Of a DNA stretch of 64,000 nt, positions 54,953 to 63,959 are shown piece after piece (within the stretch, counting starts at the first letter, position 1; the number at the start of each line of letters is the position of its first letter). The stretch comes from Segatella cerevisiae. Its GTDB lineage: Bacteria > Bacteroidota > Bacteroidia > Bacteroidales > Bacteroidaceae. The stretch covers positions 56,638 through 120,637 of the forward strand of contig NZ_JAMXLY010000003.1 in the NCBI RefSeq assembly GCF_024054555.1, read 5' to 3'. Below the pieces are notes generated by a model. That model was given only the letters and a program-made list of their open reading frames with translations, was not told the DNA's origin and made no database searches. The position numbers and the translations under genes are program-made.

Positions 54953-57900
54953 TTAAAATGAAATTTGAAGTCCAAAAGTATAATTTCTACTCAATGGATA
55001 TAACCGACCTAAATCATCGTCAGGATGCTCCGGATCCACAAATTTCACCCCTGTAATTGTAAACAAATTGTATGCATTGAAAAACATGCGTAGCTTCAAC
55101 GTCGGAATCTGTTTCCATTGAGGTAGAGTATAGCCAACTTCAATACTCTTCAAACGTAAATAAGCTGTGCTTACACGATTGAAAGAAGAATTGGAATATG
55201 GATAATGTCCGGTATAGGCATAGTATCCACTCGCCCATGCCGTGTTTGGATCATACGGATCTGCATTTTCATCTACTGGATGCCACCGATTCCAATATTG
55301 CTTCAATGTTCCATATCCCCAAATAGAATATAGAGGTTCCTCATAAGACATGGACCCCAAAGCAGACCCCTGAAACAACAGACTACCATCAAAATTCTTA
55401 TAAGTAAAATCAAAGCTCAAACTATAGTTCAACCATGGCGTCTGATCAAAAGCGTAAGGATGTTCATCAAGACTGTTAATTTCTCCATCACCATTCCAAT
55501 CCTCGTATTTATAATCACCAGGAAGCACATCTTTTTCGTGGTACACATTATAATTCCAAATATCATCCCAATTTTTGAATCGACCAGCACTGGTGTACCC
55601 AAACTGAAAGCCCTGATAACGTTGATTTAAATTGTCGTTACGCCACTTATCATAAGAATTGGCATAGGGACCATTTTGAATAGCTGTTAAGTATTTCTGT
55701 CGGGTAATAGTACCTATTGCCTTGACATTATATACAAAATAAGGACCTATCTTATTATGATGCGTCAGTTGAAGTTCCAAGCCAAAATTTCGGTTACTAT
55801 TAACATTTTCTCTTGGAGGGTCTGCTCCTATTACCGTTGGAAATTCTGAGGTGCGATATTGGTATAATCCAGACATTACACGGTTAAAATAATCAAGCGT
55901 GAATCCAAACAAACCGTTCCATGCACTAAAATCAATACCGACATCAAATGTTTTGGCCTTGAACCAAGATATATTTTCATTTGGTATAGCTTTTGGAGTC
56001 GCTGCATAAACGAATTTGTCACCGATCACATAGCCAGGAGCATACTGGTTATAGTAACCATTATCTGCATTACCACTTGTAGAAGGATAACTATATCCAG
56101 CTACCCAATCATAACCAGCTCCGGAATCATCTCCCATAATGCCATAACTAACTCGTAATTTTAATTGATCAACATCTTTCAAAAACTTGATTTTTTTAAA
56201 GAAGGGCTCCTCTGAAATAGTCCAGCCTCCTGATACCGATGGGAAGAATCCCCACCTGTGCCCTTTAGCAAATTCAGAACTTCCATCATAACGGAATTGG
56301 GACTCAAACAAGTATCGATTAGCATAACCGTAGTTTACACGACCTATAAACGCATTATAAGCGGCTGCACTTATACTACTAGGATAGCTGTTACCAACTT
56401 GACCATAATCATCTCCATTGAATAAATATGGGGAATTAAAGGCCAAATTCCTCATTGCATAAAAACCATCATTAGTTCTACGCTGAGACTCAAAACCAAA
56501 TACGCCCGAAATACTATGCGGTCCAAAATCACGGTTATAGTTTAGAGTCAATTGAGTAAGGAATTGTTGACTATCCTGATTTTCACGTGTCAAACGACTT
56601 GGAGAATTAGGAGCATACAATTTCTGTATATAACTTTGCGATTGAGAATCATAGGCATATTGGTAATATTCTTTTCTATAAATTTTATTATTATCTAAAT
56701 GATAATCATAGCTTATCATTGCTTTTGCAGATAGCCCTTTTAAAATGGAAAGCAAAGTACCAAAATCATAGTTCAGAGATCCAGAAGTGAGAATCTGAGA
56801 TTTCTTATATTTACGATATCCGGAAATATCTGATGACATTTCTGCAACTGTGTTTTCCTCTAAATCAAGACCTTCATAACTTAACATCGTTCCTTCAGGG
56901 TCAGCATAAGCAGGATACAATGTGCCTTGACGCCAATAATTTCGAATAATGTCTACAGAAGAACTATAAGGATTATTTTGATGATCAACCATTCCCGAAA
57001 TCCTCAAATCCAAAGTCAGCCCTTTAAATAATTCGGAAGTTATATTCGAAGAAATATTATACTTATTATAATTCAAGTCACCAGATTTGAAAAAACCTTT
57101 CTGATAGGAGTACCCAAATCCTATGAAATATTGAGTTTTTTCACTACCTCCAGATATGGATACATTGCCATTAGTTTCAGGGGCAGTATCGGCAAATACC
57201 AGTTTATTCCAATCTGCAGTACGACGTGTTCCATCTGCATAATCTTTGAAATATTGCTCTGAATATGTAGGGGTTCCGCCATTGACATTATTCATAGACT
57301 TCTCATTTAACAAAGTCATTGACTTAAAAACATCCAATAATTCCGGCATACTTTTCGGGACCTGTAATGTATAAGAAACATCATAAGAGACTTTTGTCTT
57401 TCCAGCAGTTCCTTTTTTTGTTGTCACCAAAACCACTCCATTTGCAGCTCGTAATCCATAAATAGACGCTGATGCATCTTTCAGGACAGATATATCCTGA
57501 ATATCTTCTGGATTCATACGTTGAAAATCACTGACATCACGAGGAATACCGTCTATGATTACGAGTGGAGATCCCATTCCTCGAATATCAAAATTATTAT
57601 TGTAAGAACCAGGTTCAGCACTTTTCTGCCAAACTCTGACGCCTGGGATTCTTCCCGTTAACATATTCTGAGGATTTTCATTTTTCGTATGTAACATTTC
57701 ATCTCCGCTTACAGCAGAAACTGCTCCCGTTAAAGATCCTCTCTTTTGAGTGCCGTAACCCACAACTATGACATCATGGAGTTGGTTGACATCTTCTTTA
57801 AGAATAACGTTAACTGTTGACCTCCCATCAATTGGAACCTTAATAGATTGCATTCCAATATAATTTACGATTAAAGTACCATTAGATGGGCCTTTCAGAA

Positions 57901-58090
57901 CATACTTTCCATCAATATCTGTAATAGCTATATTCTTAGTACTTTGTATAGAAACTGTAGCACCGATAATGGGATTATTAGAGGTATCAGTTATGGTTCC
58001 TGTTACTGTAATAGTTGTTTGGGCTTGGATCCCCGTACATACTAATACAAGAAAAAACATTAAACAGCAAATTTTCAATTTGTCCATCAT
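54953..58090 (-). CDS. SusC/RagA-like TonB-dependent transporter (mannan operon)
   Basis: Outer-membrane importer of 1045 residues (two adjacent ATGs at 58090 and 58087). Signal peptide ends near residue 23 (CTGIQAQ); regulatory-like domain 'VTGTITDTSNNPIIGATV'; plug start 'HDVIVVGYGTQKRGSLTGAV'; 'YGLRAANGVVLVTTKKG'; barrel ending 'NYTFGLQISF'. Within an unbroken series: GH76 ends 18 bp upstream and SusD starts 32 bp downstream, so the endo-mannanase and its importer are produced together. Confidence 0.95.
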   Translation of the reverse strand: MMDKLKICCLMFFLVLVCTGIQAQTTITVTGTITDTSNNPIIGATVSIQSTKNIAITDIDGKYVLKGPSNGTLIVNYIGMQSIKVPIDGRSTVNVILKEDVNQLHDVIVVGYGTQKRGSLTGAVSAVSGDEMLHTKNENPQNMLTGRIPGVRVWQKSAEPGSYNNNFDIRGMGSPLVIIDGIPRDVSDFQRMNPEDIQDISVLKDASASIYGLRAANGVVLVTTKKGTAGKTKVSYDVSYTLQVPKSMPELLDVFKSMTLLNEKSMNNVNGGTPTYSEQYFKDYADGTRRTADWNKLVFADTAPETNGNVSISGGSEKTQYFIGFGYSYQKGFFKSGDLNYNKYNISSNITSELFKGLTLDLRISGMVDHQNNPYSSSVDIIRNYWRQGTLYPAYADPEGTMLSYEGLDLEENTVAEMSSDISGYRKYKKSQILTSGSLNYDFGTLLSILKGLSAKAMISYDYHLDNNKIYRKEYYQYAYDSQSQSYIQKLYAPNSPSRLTRENQDSQQFLTQLTLNYNRDFGPHSISGVFGFESQRRTNDGFYAMRNLAFNSPYLFNGDDYGQVGNSYPSSISAAAYNAFIGRVNYGYANRYLFESQFRYDGSSEFAKGHRWGFFPSVSGGWTISEEPFFKKIKFLKDVDQLKLRVSYGIMGDDSGAGYDWVAGYSYPSTSGNADNGYYNQYAPGYVIGDKFVYAATPKAIPNENISWFKAKTFDVGIDFSAWNGLFGFTLDYFNRVMSGLYQYRTSEFPTVIGADPPRENVNSNRNFGLELQLTHHNKIGPYFVYNVKAIGTITRQKYLTAIQNGPYANSYDKWRNDNLNQRYQGFQFGYTSAGRFKNWDDIWNYNVYHEKDVLPGDYKYEDWNGDGEINSLDEHPYAFDQTPWLNYSLSFDFTYKNFDGSLLFQGSALGSMSYEEPLYSIWGYGTLKQYWNRWHPVDENADPYDPNTAWASGYYAYTGHYPYSNSSFNRVSTAYLRLKSIEVGYTLPQWKQIPTLKLRMFFNAYNLFTITGVKFVDPEHPDDDLGRLYPLSRNYTFGLQISF

Positions 58091-58108
58091 TTATTCATTT
58101 ATTAGATT

Positions 58109-59554
58109 TTATTTATTTCTCTTTATTACATAATGAGAGAGCATGGCATACTCAGAAGCGAATGCAAATTCAAACATTGCCTCCGTATTGTTATTCGAAG
58201 TCGTCTTACTCCACCCTACAAGCAAACTAGTAGGTAACATCCCTCGATAAAGATAGTTGGCATACGCATAATCCAGATTATCCTGAAAAGTACTTAAAGG
58301 TAAGGAGGCATTGGAATCAAATTCATAACCAGCCAAATACCCTCTCATCAAAACATCATTGAACCATGTACTGAATCCGTCCAAAGGATACGAATAATAG
58401 CCTTCCCGAGCGGCATCTTTCTGTGCAAACACTGAGAAAGTAGCCTGCGTAAGGGATTTAATATCTGACAAATATGTCTCATCTTTCGTTAAGCTGTACA
58501 AATCTGCTCCACCTGAGAGCATTGTCCCGCTGTTATACGTATAAGCTATGCCTGAAGGAGTTGTCAGCGGAATACCCTGACGGTATCTCACCCCATCAAC
58601 TGTTACATATTGAGGCATATTTTGTGTCGCACCAATCAAATCGTAATAGACACCATTCGACATCATTAGATGTGCTTTTTGCCAATCATAGATTTTCTGA
58701 GCGAAATTCAGATAAAATTGATCTTTTTCCTCTTTCTGGGTGTACCGATGTCCAGCCTGATCTATTTTCCGGTCAATAATCGAATCTTTCTTGCCCGAAT
58801 AAATCTTCGAGAGCCAAACCAAGGAAGATACCAAAGGCGCATTACTACAAGAATGTTTGGTAACATAGGATGGTCCCCATGTGATTCCACCAATTTCTCG
58901 GTCCTGATCATCCAAGGTACAGTCCCAGCCGTCAAGAATATAGCTAACGAGATATTCAGCCTTATCAAGATACTCTTTTTTACCAGTAATCTGATAAGAC
59001 CGCATCAATTCCCGCGTAAGCCATTCCTGATCATCATAAACATTCTTATCACCCTCTACATTAGCAGTTCCTACACTACTTCCACGATCTACACTATAAA
59101 CAGTCCACTGTTTAGTCTGAGTATAAGACGTTAAAGTATAAGTCCCCGAATAGAATTCTAAGCCTTTATATAAATCTGTAAGCAGATCATTATATCTGGT
59201 ATAGTTTGCATCGTAAAGATTTGGAGCAGATTCTTTCATATCTTTCAAAGCTTCCATTACGGAATTGACAGCCTCTATGGCACTGGTATACATCCATACA
59301 CTTGCCACCTCTGAAGAAACAGAATTAGTATAAGGATTATAATATCTGTGCAAAGTCATATCAGAGCCTGTAAAATAACGTGAAACCGTCGTATCCGTAA
59401 GGGCAATAGCTCTTGTCAGATCACGTACTGCCCATTGTTCCGGTGTTGACGGGGTCACTTCAGGTCTTTTTTGCCCTTGATCTGTATCTGAAGAACAATC
59501 GACAAAAAAGAAAGAACACAACAATAATAATATAGAAAACTTTAATTTATACAT
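58109..59554 (-). CDS. GH76 endo-alpha-1,6-mannanase, lipoprotein
   Basis: Cuts the alpha-1,6-mannan backbone of fungal-type mannan. The 481 residues begin with a lipoprotein signal with Cys20 (FFFVDC) followed by SSDTDQ, so surface display is likely. The family's adjacent catalytic aspartates D174-D175 occur in 'NVYDDQEWLTREL'. Other (alpha/alpha)6 features are 'GLEFYSGTYTL', 'GGITWGPSYVTKHSCSNAP' and 'YNSGTMLSGGADLY'. It is 9 bp after the binding lipoprotein and 18 bp before SusC. Placing the endo-enzyme inside the importer operon resembles the yeast-mannan loci of B. thetaiotaomicron. Confidence 0.93.
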   Translation of the reverse strand: MYKLKFSILLLLCSFFFVDCSSDTDQGQKRPEVTPSTPEQWAVRDLTRAIALTDTTVSRYFTGSDMTLHRYYNPYTNSVSSEVASVWMYTSAIEAVNSVMEALKDMKESAPNLYDANYTRYNDLLTDLYKGLEFYSGTYTLTSYTQTKQWTVYSVDRGSSVGTANVEGDKNVYDDQEWLTRELMRSYQITGKKEYLDKAEYLVSYILDGWDCTLDDQDREIGGITWGPSYVTKHSCSNAPLVSSLVWLSKIYSGKKDSIIDRKIDQAGHRYTQKEEKDQFYLNFAQKIYDWQKAHLMMSNGVYYDLIGATQNMPQYVTVDGVRYRQGIPLTTPSGIAYTYNSGTMLSGGADLYSLTKDETYLSDIKSLTQATFSVFAQKDAAREGYYSYPLDGFSTWFNDVLMRGYLAGYEFDSNASLPLSTFQDNLDYAYANYLYRGMLPTSLLVGWSKTTSNNNTEAMFEFAFASEYAMLSHYVIKRNK

Positions 59555-59563
59555 TTTTATCCA

Positions 59564-61393
59564 TTAGTTTAAGTTAATACTATAGATACAAAGTTTATTC
59601 TCATCACCATTATCATCGCCTTTGTATACTCCTAGCGACAATACAATGTTTTTTCCATCAAATTGAGAAAGATCAAACTGGAAGGTAGCATAGTCCGAAG
59701 GTTTACTGCTACTTCCACGCTGATGAATAAATTGGATACACCCGTTCTTGGCAGCTGACCAATCATCCGCAGAAACCTGAGTAGGACTGAGATAAACAAC
59801 ATTCATATTTTCATCTATGGCTGTAAGTTTAAAGAAAGTTGCATGAGATCCACTAAAATTACGGCATTTCAACACAAAATGATCATGGCCGGACTGGATT
59901 GCAAATTTCGCGAAGAAATAAGATTCTGGGGTGATCGTACTCACAGGAGTTCCACTGCCTCTAGTTTTTATGACAAAGCCTTCACTTGCAAAAGGTTCCG
60001 TATCCTTATGTAGTGGGACGAGAGACCATTCCGCTGCGATATTACCCACAGTACGCCAAGCCTGATATGCACCCTGATAATTGTCCCGGCTGCCTTGTTG
60101 TGGAGAAATGCCAGTAAATGACCATTTAGTTTGAGCCATAGTAGAACGAACCATTTCACGAGTCAGATTCCAATCTGCCAAATCTTCATTGATTGCTGTT
60201 CCTGGTATCCATCCCCAGCCAGAAACAGGCTGGTTAGAAAAGGCCAAGCGTCGTAAGACCAGTTGTTTCCAGTAATCTCCTGTCTTAGCACGGTAAGTAC
60301 CAATGGCGATAACAATATCCTTTCCAATGTATTTACTCAAATCGAAAACCTCATTGGAATAACTACCATCCATAAGATTCAAAGTTCTATTATCTCCAAC
60401 TTTGACAGCTTCAGGATTATTGCCTGACAAATCCACTACCTGAACTCCCCATACAGTTGGATCGTCTGCTGTAGAAGAGTGTGTTCTGCATTGGATAGTC
60501 AGTATATCATTATCACTGGTAATATGCTTTATCCCATATACATAGGAATCCAAAACACTTAAATTGGCAGGATTTTTTTGTTCATCTCCACTATTTTTAA
60601 TTTGGATTGTTGTTCCTTCATTTTGTTCTTCCCAAGAACCATAAAAATTCAGAGAAGCCATATAATCTGTAGACCAATCCCAGTGAGGATAACTTTCACC
60701 GTTTCTCCCTCCCCGGTATTCACTATAGTACCAATGGTCTGCATTCATCAGATCATCCATCGTCTTGCCAGGTAGAATCTGTTCTCCTCCCATCGTAACA
60801 TTAACAGTGGCTACTCCATCAATAAACTGATCAATGCTAATATTACGAGTAATCGTCGCATATTCCGATTTCGTCAAGGTGATGGTATAAATATCTAGTG
60901 GCAAGCTTCCTATCAAGAATGATCCATCTGCTCCAGTCGTTACTGATTGACTGCCCCCAATACTGACGGTTACACCGGCCAAAGGAACATTATCATGCTT
61001 CGCATCCAATACAATCCCTGAAATCTTCCCAGCTGCATAAGCCATACTGGCATCCACCTGCGCAAGTTTATTTGAATAACTGGCTGGCGTCACAGTGACG
61101 CCCATAGTCTGATAATTTTCCTTTGTAAAATGGAGAATATGCTTACCCATATCTACATTCGTCAGCGTATATTGTCCTTTACTATCTGTAGTAGATTTAA
61201 TATTGGTACTATCAACCTGAACAGCCACCCCAGCGAGCGGAGCATTGTAATCATCCGTAATTATACCAGTTATAGTTCCTATCCCATAATGAGAAGAAAC
61301 ATCATCTTCATCATTACAAGAAGACATGCCCACCATACACATTACCATGGCAAAGAGAATGGTCAACTGAATTCCGATTTTTTTCATTTCCAT
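59564..61393 (-). CDS. Surface lipoprotein with two regulatory-like domains and duplicated binding modules
   Basis: Lipoprotein of 609 residues with Cys26 (GMSSC) followed by NDEDD, a surface-export signal; a second ATG at 61387 is possible. Two carboxypeptidase-regulatory-like sandwiches occupy about 35-118 ('ITGIITDDYNAPLAGVAV') and 120-207 ('ISGIVLDAKHDNVPLAGVTV'). The rest is two related beta-rich modules, about 210-395 and 396-609. Each ends in a matching block, 'FDLSKYIGKDIVIAIGTY' and 'FDLSQFDGKNIVLSLGVY', and each has a Trp-rich opening. No catalytic motif is evident. As first gene of the GH76-SusCD operon it is probably the surface mannan-binding protein. This function is inferred from position and architecture. 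Confidence 0.75.
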   Translation of the reverse strand: MEMKKIGIQLTILFAMVMCMVGMSSCNDEDDVSSHYGIGTITGIITDDYNAPLAGVAVQVDSTNIKSTTDSKGQYTLTNVDMGKHILHFTKENYQTMGVTVTPASYSNKLAQVDASMAYAAGKISGIVLDAKHDNVPLAGVTVSIGGSQSVTTGADGSFLIGSLPLDIYTITLTKSEYATITRNISIDQFIDGVATVNVTMGGEQILPGKTMDDLMNADHWYYSEYRGGRNGESYPHWDWSTDYMASLNFYGSWEEQNEGTTIQIKNSGDEQKNPANLSVLDSYVYGIKHITSDNDILTIQCRTHSSTADDPTVWGVQVVDLSGNNPEAVKVGDNRTLNLMDGSYSNEVFDLSKYIGKDIVIAIGTYRAKTGDYWKQLVLRRLAFSNQPVSGWGWIPGTAINEDLADWNLTREMVRSTMAQTKWSFTGISPQQGSRDNYQGAYQAWRTVGNIAAEWSLVPLHKDTEPFASEGFVIKTRGSGTPVSTITPESYFFAKFAIQSGHDHFVLKCRNFSGSHATFFKLTAIDENMNVVYLSPTQVSADDWSAAKNGCIQFIHQRGSSSKPSDYATFQFDLSQFDGKNIVLSLGVYKGDDNGDENKLCIYSINLN

Positions 61394-61707
61394 ACTAAAA
61401 TTATTAATAGATTTTTAGATTTTCATAAATGCCTTCATGGCAAACGCGTTTCATGTATCGTTGCGAAAGTAATAAACAGCTGGTTAAAAATAAGATTAAA
61501 AACACCTTAAAAACGCAAAAAATATGGTAACCTGATTATAGATGCGTACCCTTATGCTAGACAAATGAATTCTGATAAACATGACAATTAACTTGTGGAT
61601 CGAGTGAATTTCATTATATAGCATTGTGGTCCGGTATTTACCAGCTTTCTTATCAATATATTTATATTAACATAATTTGACGAATTCACTTTATTTATAT
61701 TTATTCT
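61394..61707. other. Control region of the mannan operon
   Basis: 314 bp. It holds a near-consensus minus-strand -7 box TACTTTCG (61471-61464), a palindrome AAACGCGTTT (61442-61451), and three TTAAAAA tracts (61484-61490, 61496-61502, 61507-61513) spaced 12 and 11 bp just upstream of the box. No gene. Confidence 0.5.
61442..61513 (-). promoter_or_regulatory. Candidate promoter, palindrome and phased A-tracts of the mannan operon
   Basis: Read leftwards: three helically phased TTAAAAA tracts, then TACTTTCG (one mismatch to TAnnTTTG), then the 10-bp palindrome AAACGCGTTT near the predicted start of the transcript. An operator or bent-DNA activator site is plausible. Confidence 0.4.
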
Positions 61708-63831
61708 TTAATAATCAATGAGAACTTGAACACCTGATGGCTGATTTTCGAAAGATAGGAATAAGGTTCTACTCTTTTTATCCCAAGAAGATGAATTCAA
61801 TTTAATTGCCTCATCATTATTTATTCTCAATTTGATCGACTTTGGACTTCGTGGAAGTAAAATTCTCATATTATTAGTTGTATTACTAGGCGCCTTAGCT
61901 ATAAAAACATATTTATTATCGTGATTTTGCTTCATGCAAATTCTACTTGCAGAAGCTAACACTTGAGGACGCCCTTTTACCTTAATGGTAGATAAATCAT
62001 ATAATAATGATTGCGTTCCAGGGGCAACTGCTTTCCTCTCAAGAATCGGTAAATTGGGATTAAATAGATCTATGAATAGTCCTCTAAGAACCAAAGGATT
62101 TTTGCTTATACTTTCTGTCATTACAGAAGATATTATATAAGGTCCTCTCTTCAAGGTAAAAGAATTTTTCAGAATTAACTTTTCTTTTTTAACTTTCGTT
62201 CTATAGATTTCGGAAATAGTCTTCATTAATTTTCTATCTCCACCCACAGTCATAACATACTTCTTCGGATTATCTTTCAAGACATATACAAAACCTCTAC
62301 CATAAGAGTAAATTCCACTTGAAGGAGATGCTTTTATTCCCATTCGCTCAAACAATTCGTCTGAAGGCTTTTCATACTTATTTTTTCCACTATTCCACCA
62401 TTCCTTTACAGACTGAAAAGGATCATCATCTTTTGAAACATAAACTAAAATTCCACCTTTCTTAACCCAATTAGATAATTGCACATGACTATTCGGTTCC
62501 ATTGGCTTCATGTTAGAGTAAGTCATGAGAAGCATCTTAATCCCAGATAAAGATTCCCGATATCCTAGATTTTCCTGATGAATAATGTGAACAGGAACAC
62601 CTCGTTTTACGAGTGGCATAACTAGTCCATAGAAATTTGACAAACTCGGGTCATATTTGTCTGAATAGATTGGAGAGCGCTGGAACATGAGACTATTGCA
62701 CATCAATACACCAATGCCTTGAGTTCCTGATATCTTATTTTTAGACAAAGGCATTGCTTGCAGGGCATTCTGCATAATCTGAACCTGAGTAGAATAAAAA
62801 CGAGGGATATGACCTTTTTCTGAACTTGCAGGACCTAAAGTATAAAGACCTTCATAGATTCTCTCTGGCCAAGGCATAATTTCATAATGATCAACATCTG
62901 GATAGAACAGTTGTGCCGTGTAGGTCGCTTGATAATTGTTTTTATAATCAGACCAATCTCTTGCCCAATCTTCCACCGGATCTGTGAGGAAATACATTTT
63001 ACGGTGAGTAGGGGACGTCATTGACTGCATACAGCCATATTCTAAAAGAGCATTTTCAAATACGCGTTCAGCTTTTCTCCCGTTGTAATAATTTGGTTCC
63101 CGTGACGTACCCGTCCAGACCTGAGCAATATACCCATCCACAGAAGATAATGAAGCGAGGCTTGCCTCAGGACTGACAATCTGCCATTGAGAATAATTAA
63201 TTAGAGAATGAGTTGGAACATAACATTTAATATCAATGCCCCTACCCTTACCATATTCTTTTGCATAATCACAAACCGTTTTTAAGGCTCTATAGTATAG
63301 ATAGTATTTTAGTTTATTGGACAAGTAAGTATTTTCCGGGGATATATTTGGAGATCGCCAAGGAAAGCCATAATAGCTCTGCCACTCTTTTTTAAAAGCT
63401 TCGCTATATCCGGATCGGGCCCAAAATTCTGGTTCCTCAAGATAGATGGAAGTAATTCCACTATCTATAACTGGCTTTATATTCTGTTGTTCAAAATATT
63501 TAAGATAATTAAGGGTCGGCACGATATAAGGCACATTCTTTCCATGCCAAATAGTATCACCTTGAGCTGTTTTTTGACCTTCATCAAAATGACATCTACC
63601 ATCCCATTTACCCATGAAATAATTTTGATATTCCCCCCATGCAATTCCTGTCATGAACTGAACATGATACCCTTTCTTCTTCCAGGAATTCACTCTAAAT
63701 TGGAAAGAAGATCTATCCTCTTTCTGATTTTCGGAGGGATTACCATTTACACCATAAACCATGGCGATATCAGCTCGACTATCAATACTAGGTTTCCATG
63801 CACGAGAAGTTTGAAAAGACGTTTTATCCAA
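61708..63831 (-). CDS. Putative TIM-barrel glycoside hydrolase, 5' end probably disrupted
   Basis: About 707 residues from a TTG at 63831; I do not recognise the family. The N-terminal half looks like a TIM barrel: 'AMVYGVNGNPSEN', 'YHVQFMTGIAWGEYQNYFMGKWDG', then 'SIYLEEPEFWARSGYS' (about 129-143), a typical acid/base strand. A middle Rossmann-like part ('IGVLMCNSLMFQRSPI', 'MLLMTYSNMKP', 'SNWVKKGGILVYVSKDDDP') and a C-terminal sandwich follow. This order recalls GH42 and GH164. The frame continues upstream past TTG to a stop at 63937-63939 without any ATG or hydrophobic leader. It does contain LSVECYAQ-NEHN, the tail of a signal peptide. An IS begins there, so the gene has probably lost its start and leader. 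Mannoside specificity is only suggested by neighbours. Confidence 0.65.
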   Translation of the reverse strand: MDKTSFQTSRAWKPSIDSRADIAMVYGVNGNPSENQKEDRSSFQFRVNSWKKKGYHVQFMTGIAWGEYQNYFMGKWDGRCHFDEGQKTAQGDTIWHGKNVPYIVPTLNYLKYFEQQNIKPVIDSGITSIYLEEPEFWARSGYSEAFKKEWQSYYGFPWRSPNISPENTYLSNKLKYYLYYRALKTVCDYAKEYGKGRGIDIKCYVPTHSLINYSQWQIVSPEASLASLSSVDGYIAQVWTGTSREPNYYNGRKAERVFENALLEYGCMQSMTSPTHRKMYFLTDPVEDWARDWSDYKNNYQATYTAQLFYPDVDHYEIMPWPERIYEGLYTLGPASSEKGHIPRFYSTQVQIMQNALQAMPLSKNKISGTQGIGVLMCNSLMFQRSPIYSDKYDPSLSNFYGLVMPLVKRGVPVHIIHQENLGYRESLSGIKMLLMTYSNMKPMEPNSHVQLSNWVKKGGILVYVSKDDDPFQSVKEWWNSGKNKYEKPSDELFERMGIKASPSSGIYSYGRGFVYVLKDNPKKYVMTVGGDRKLMKTISEIYRTKVKKEKLILKNSFTLKRGPYIISSVMTESISKNPLVLRGLFIDLFNPNLPILERKAVAPGTQSLLYDLSTIKVKGRPQVLASASRICMKQNHDNKYVFIAKAPSNTTNNMRILLPRSPKSIKLRINNDEAIKLNSSSWDKKSRTLFLSFENQPSGVQVLIDY

Positions 63832-63903
63832 GTTATGCTCATTTTGTGCATAACATTCTACAGATAAATTTATATGATTATCCTCAATTGGGTGATTAAT
63901 AAT

Positions 63904-63934
63904 TTTGAGTATTCCCCGATATTCATTACCTTTG
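63904..63934 (+). promoter_or_regulatory. Transposase promoter
   Basis: TTTG (63904-63907) and TACCTTTG (63927-63934) are 19 bp apart, the best match in the window to the Bacteroidota TTTG-n19-TAnnTTTG promoter. It lies 26 bp before the transposase ATG. Confidence 0.7.
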
Positions 63935-63959
63935 CATCAATTATCAAAACCTCGTCAAA

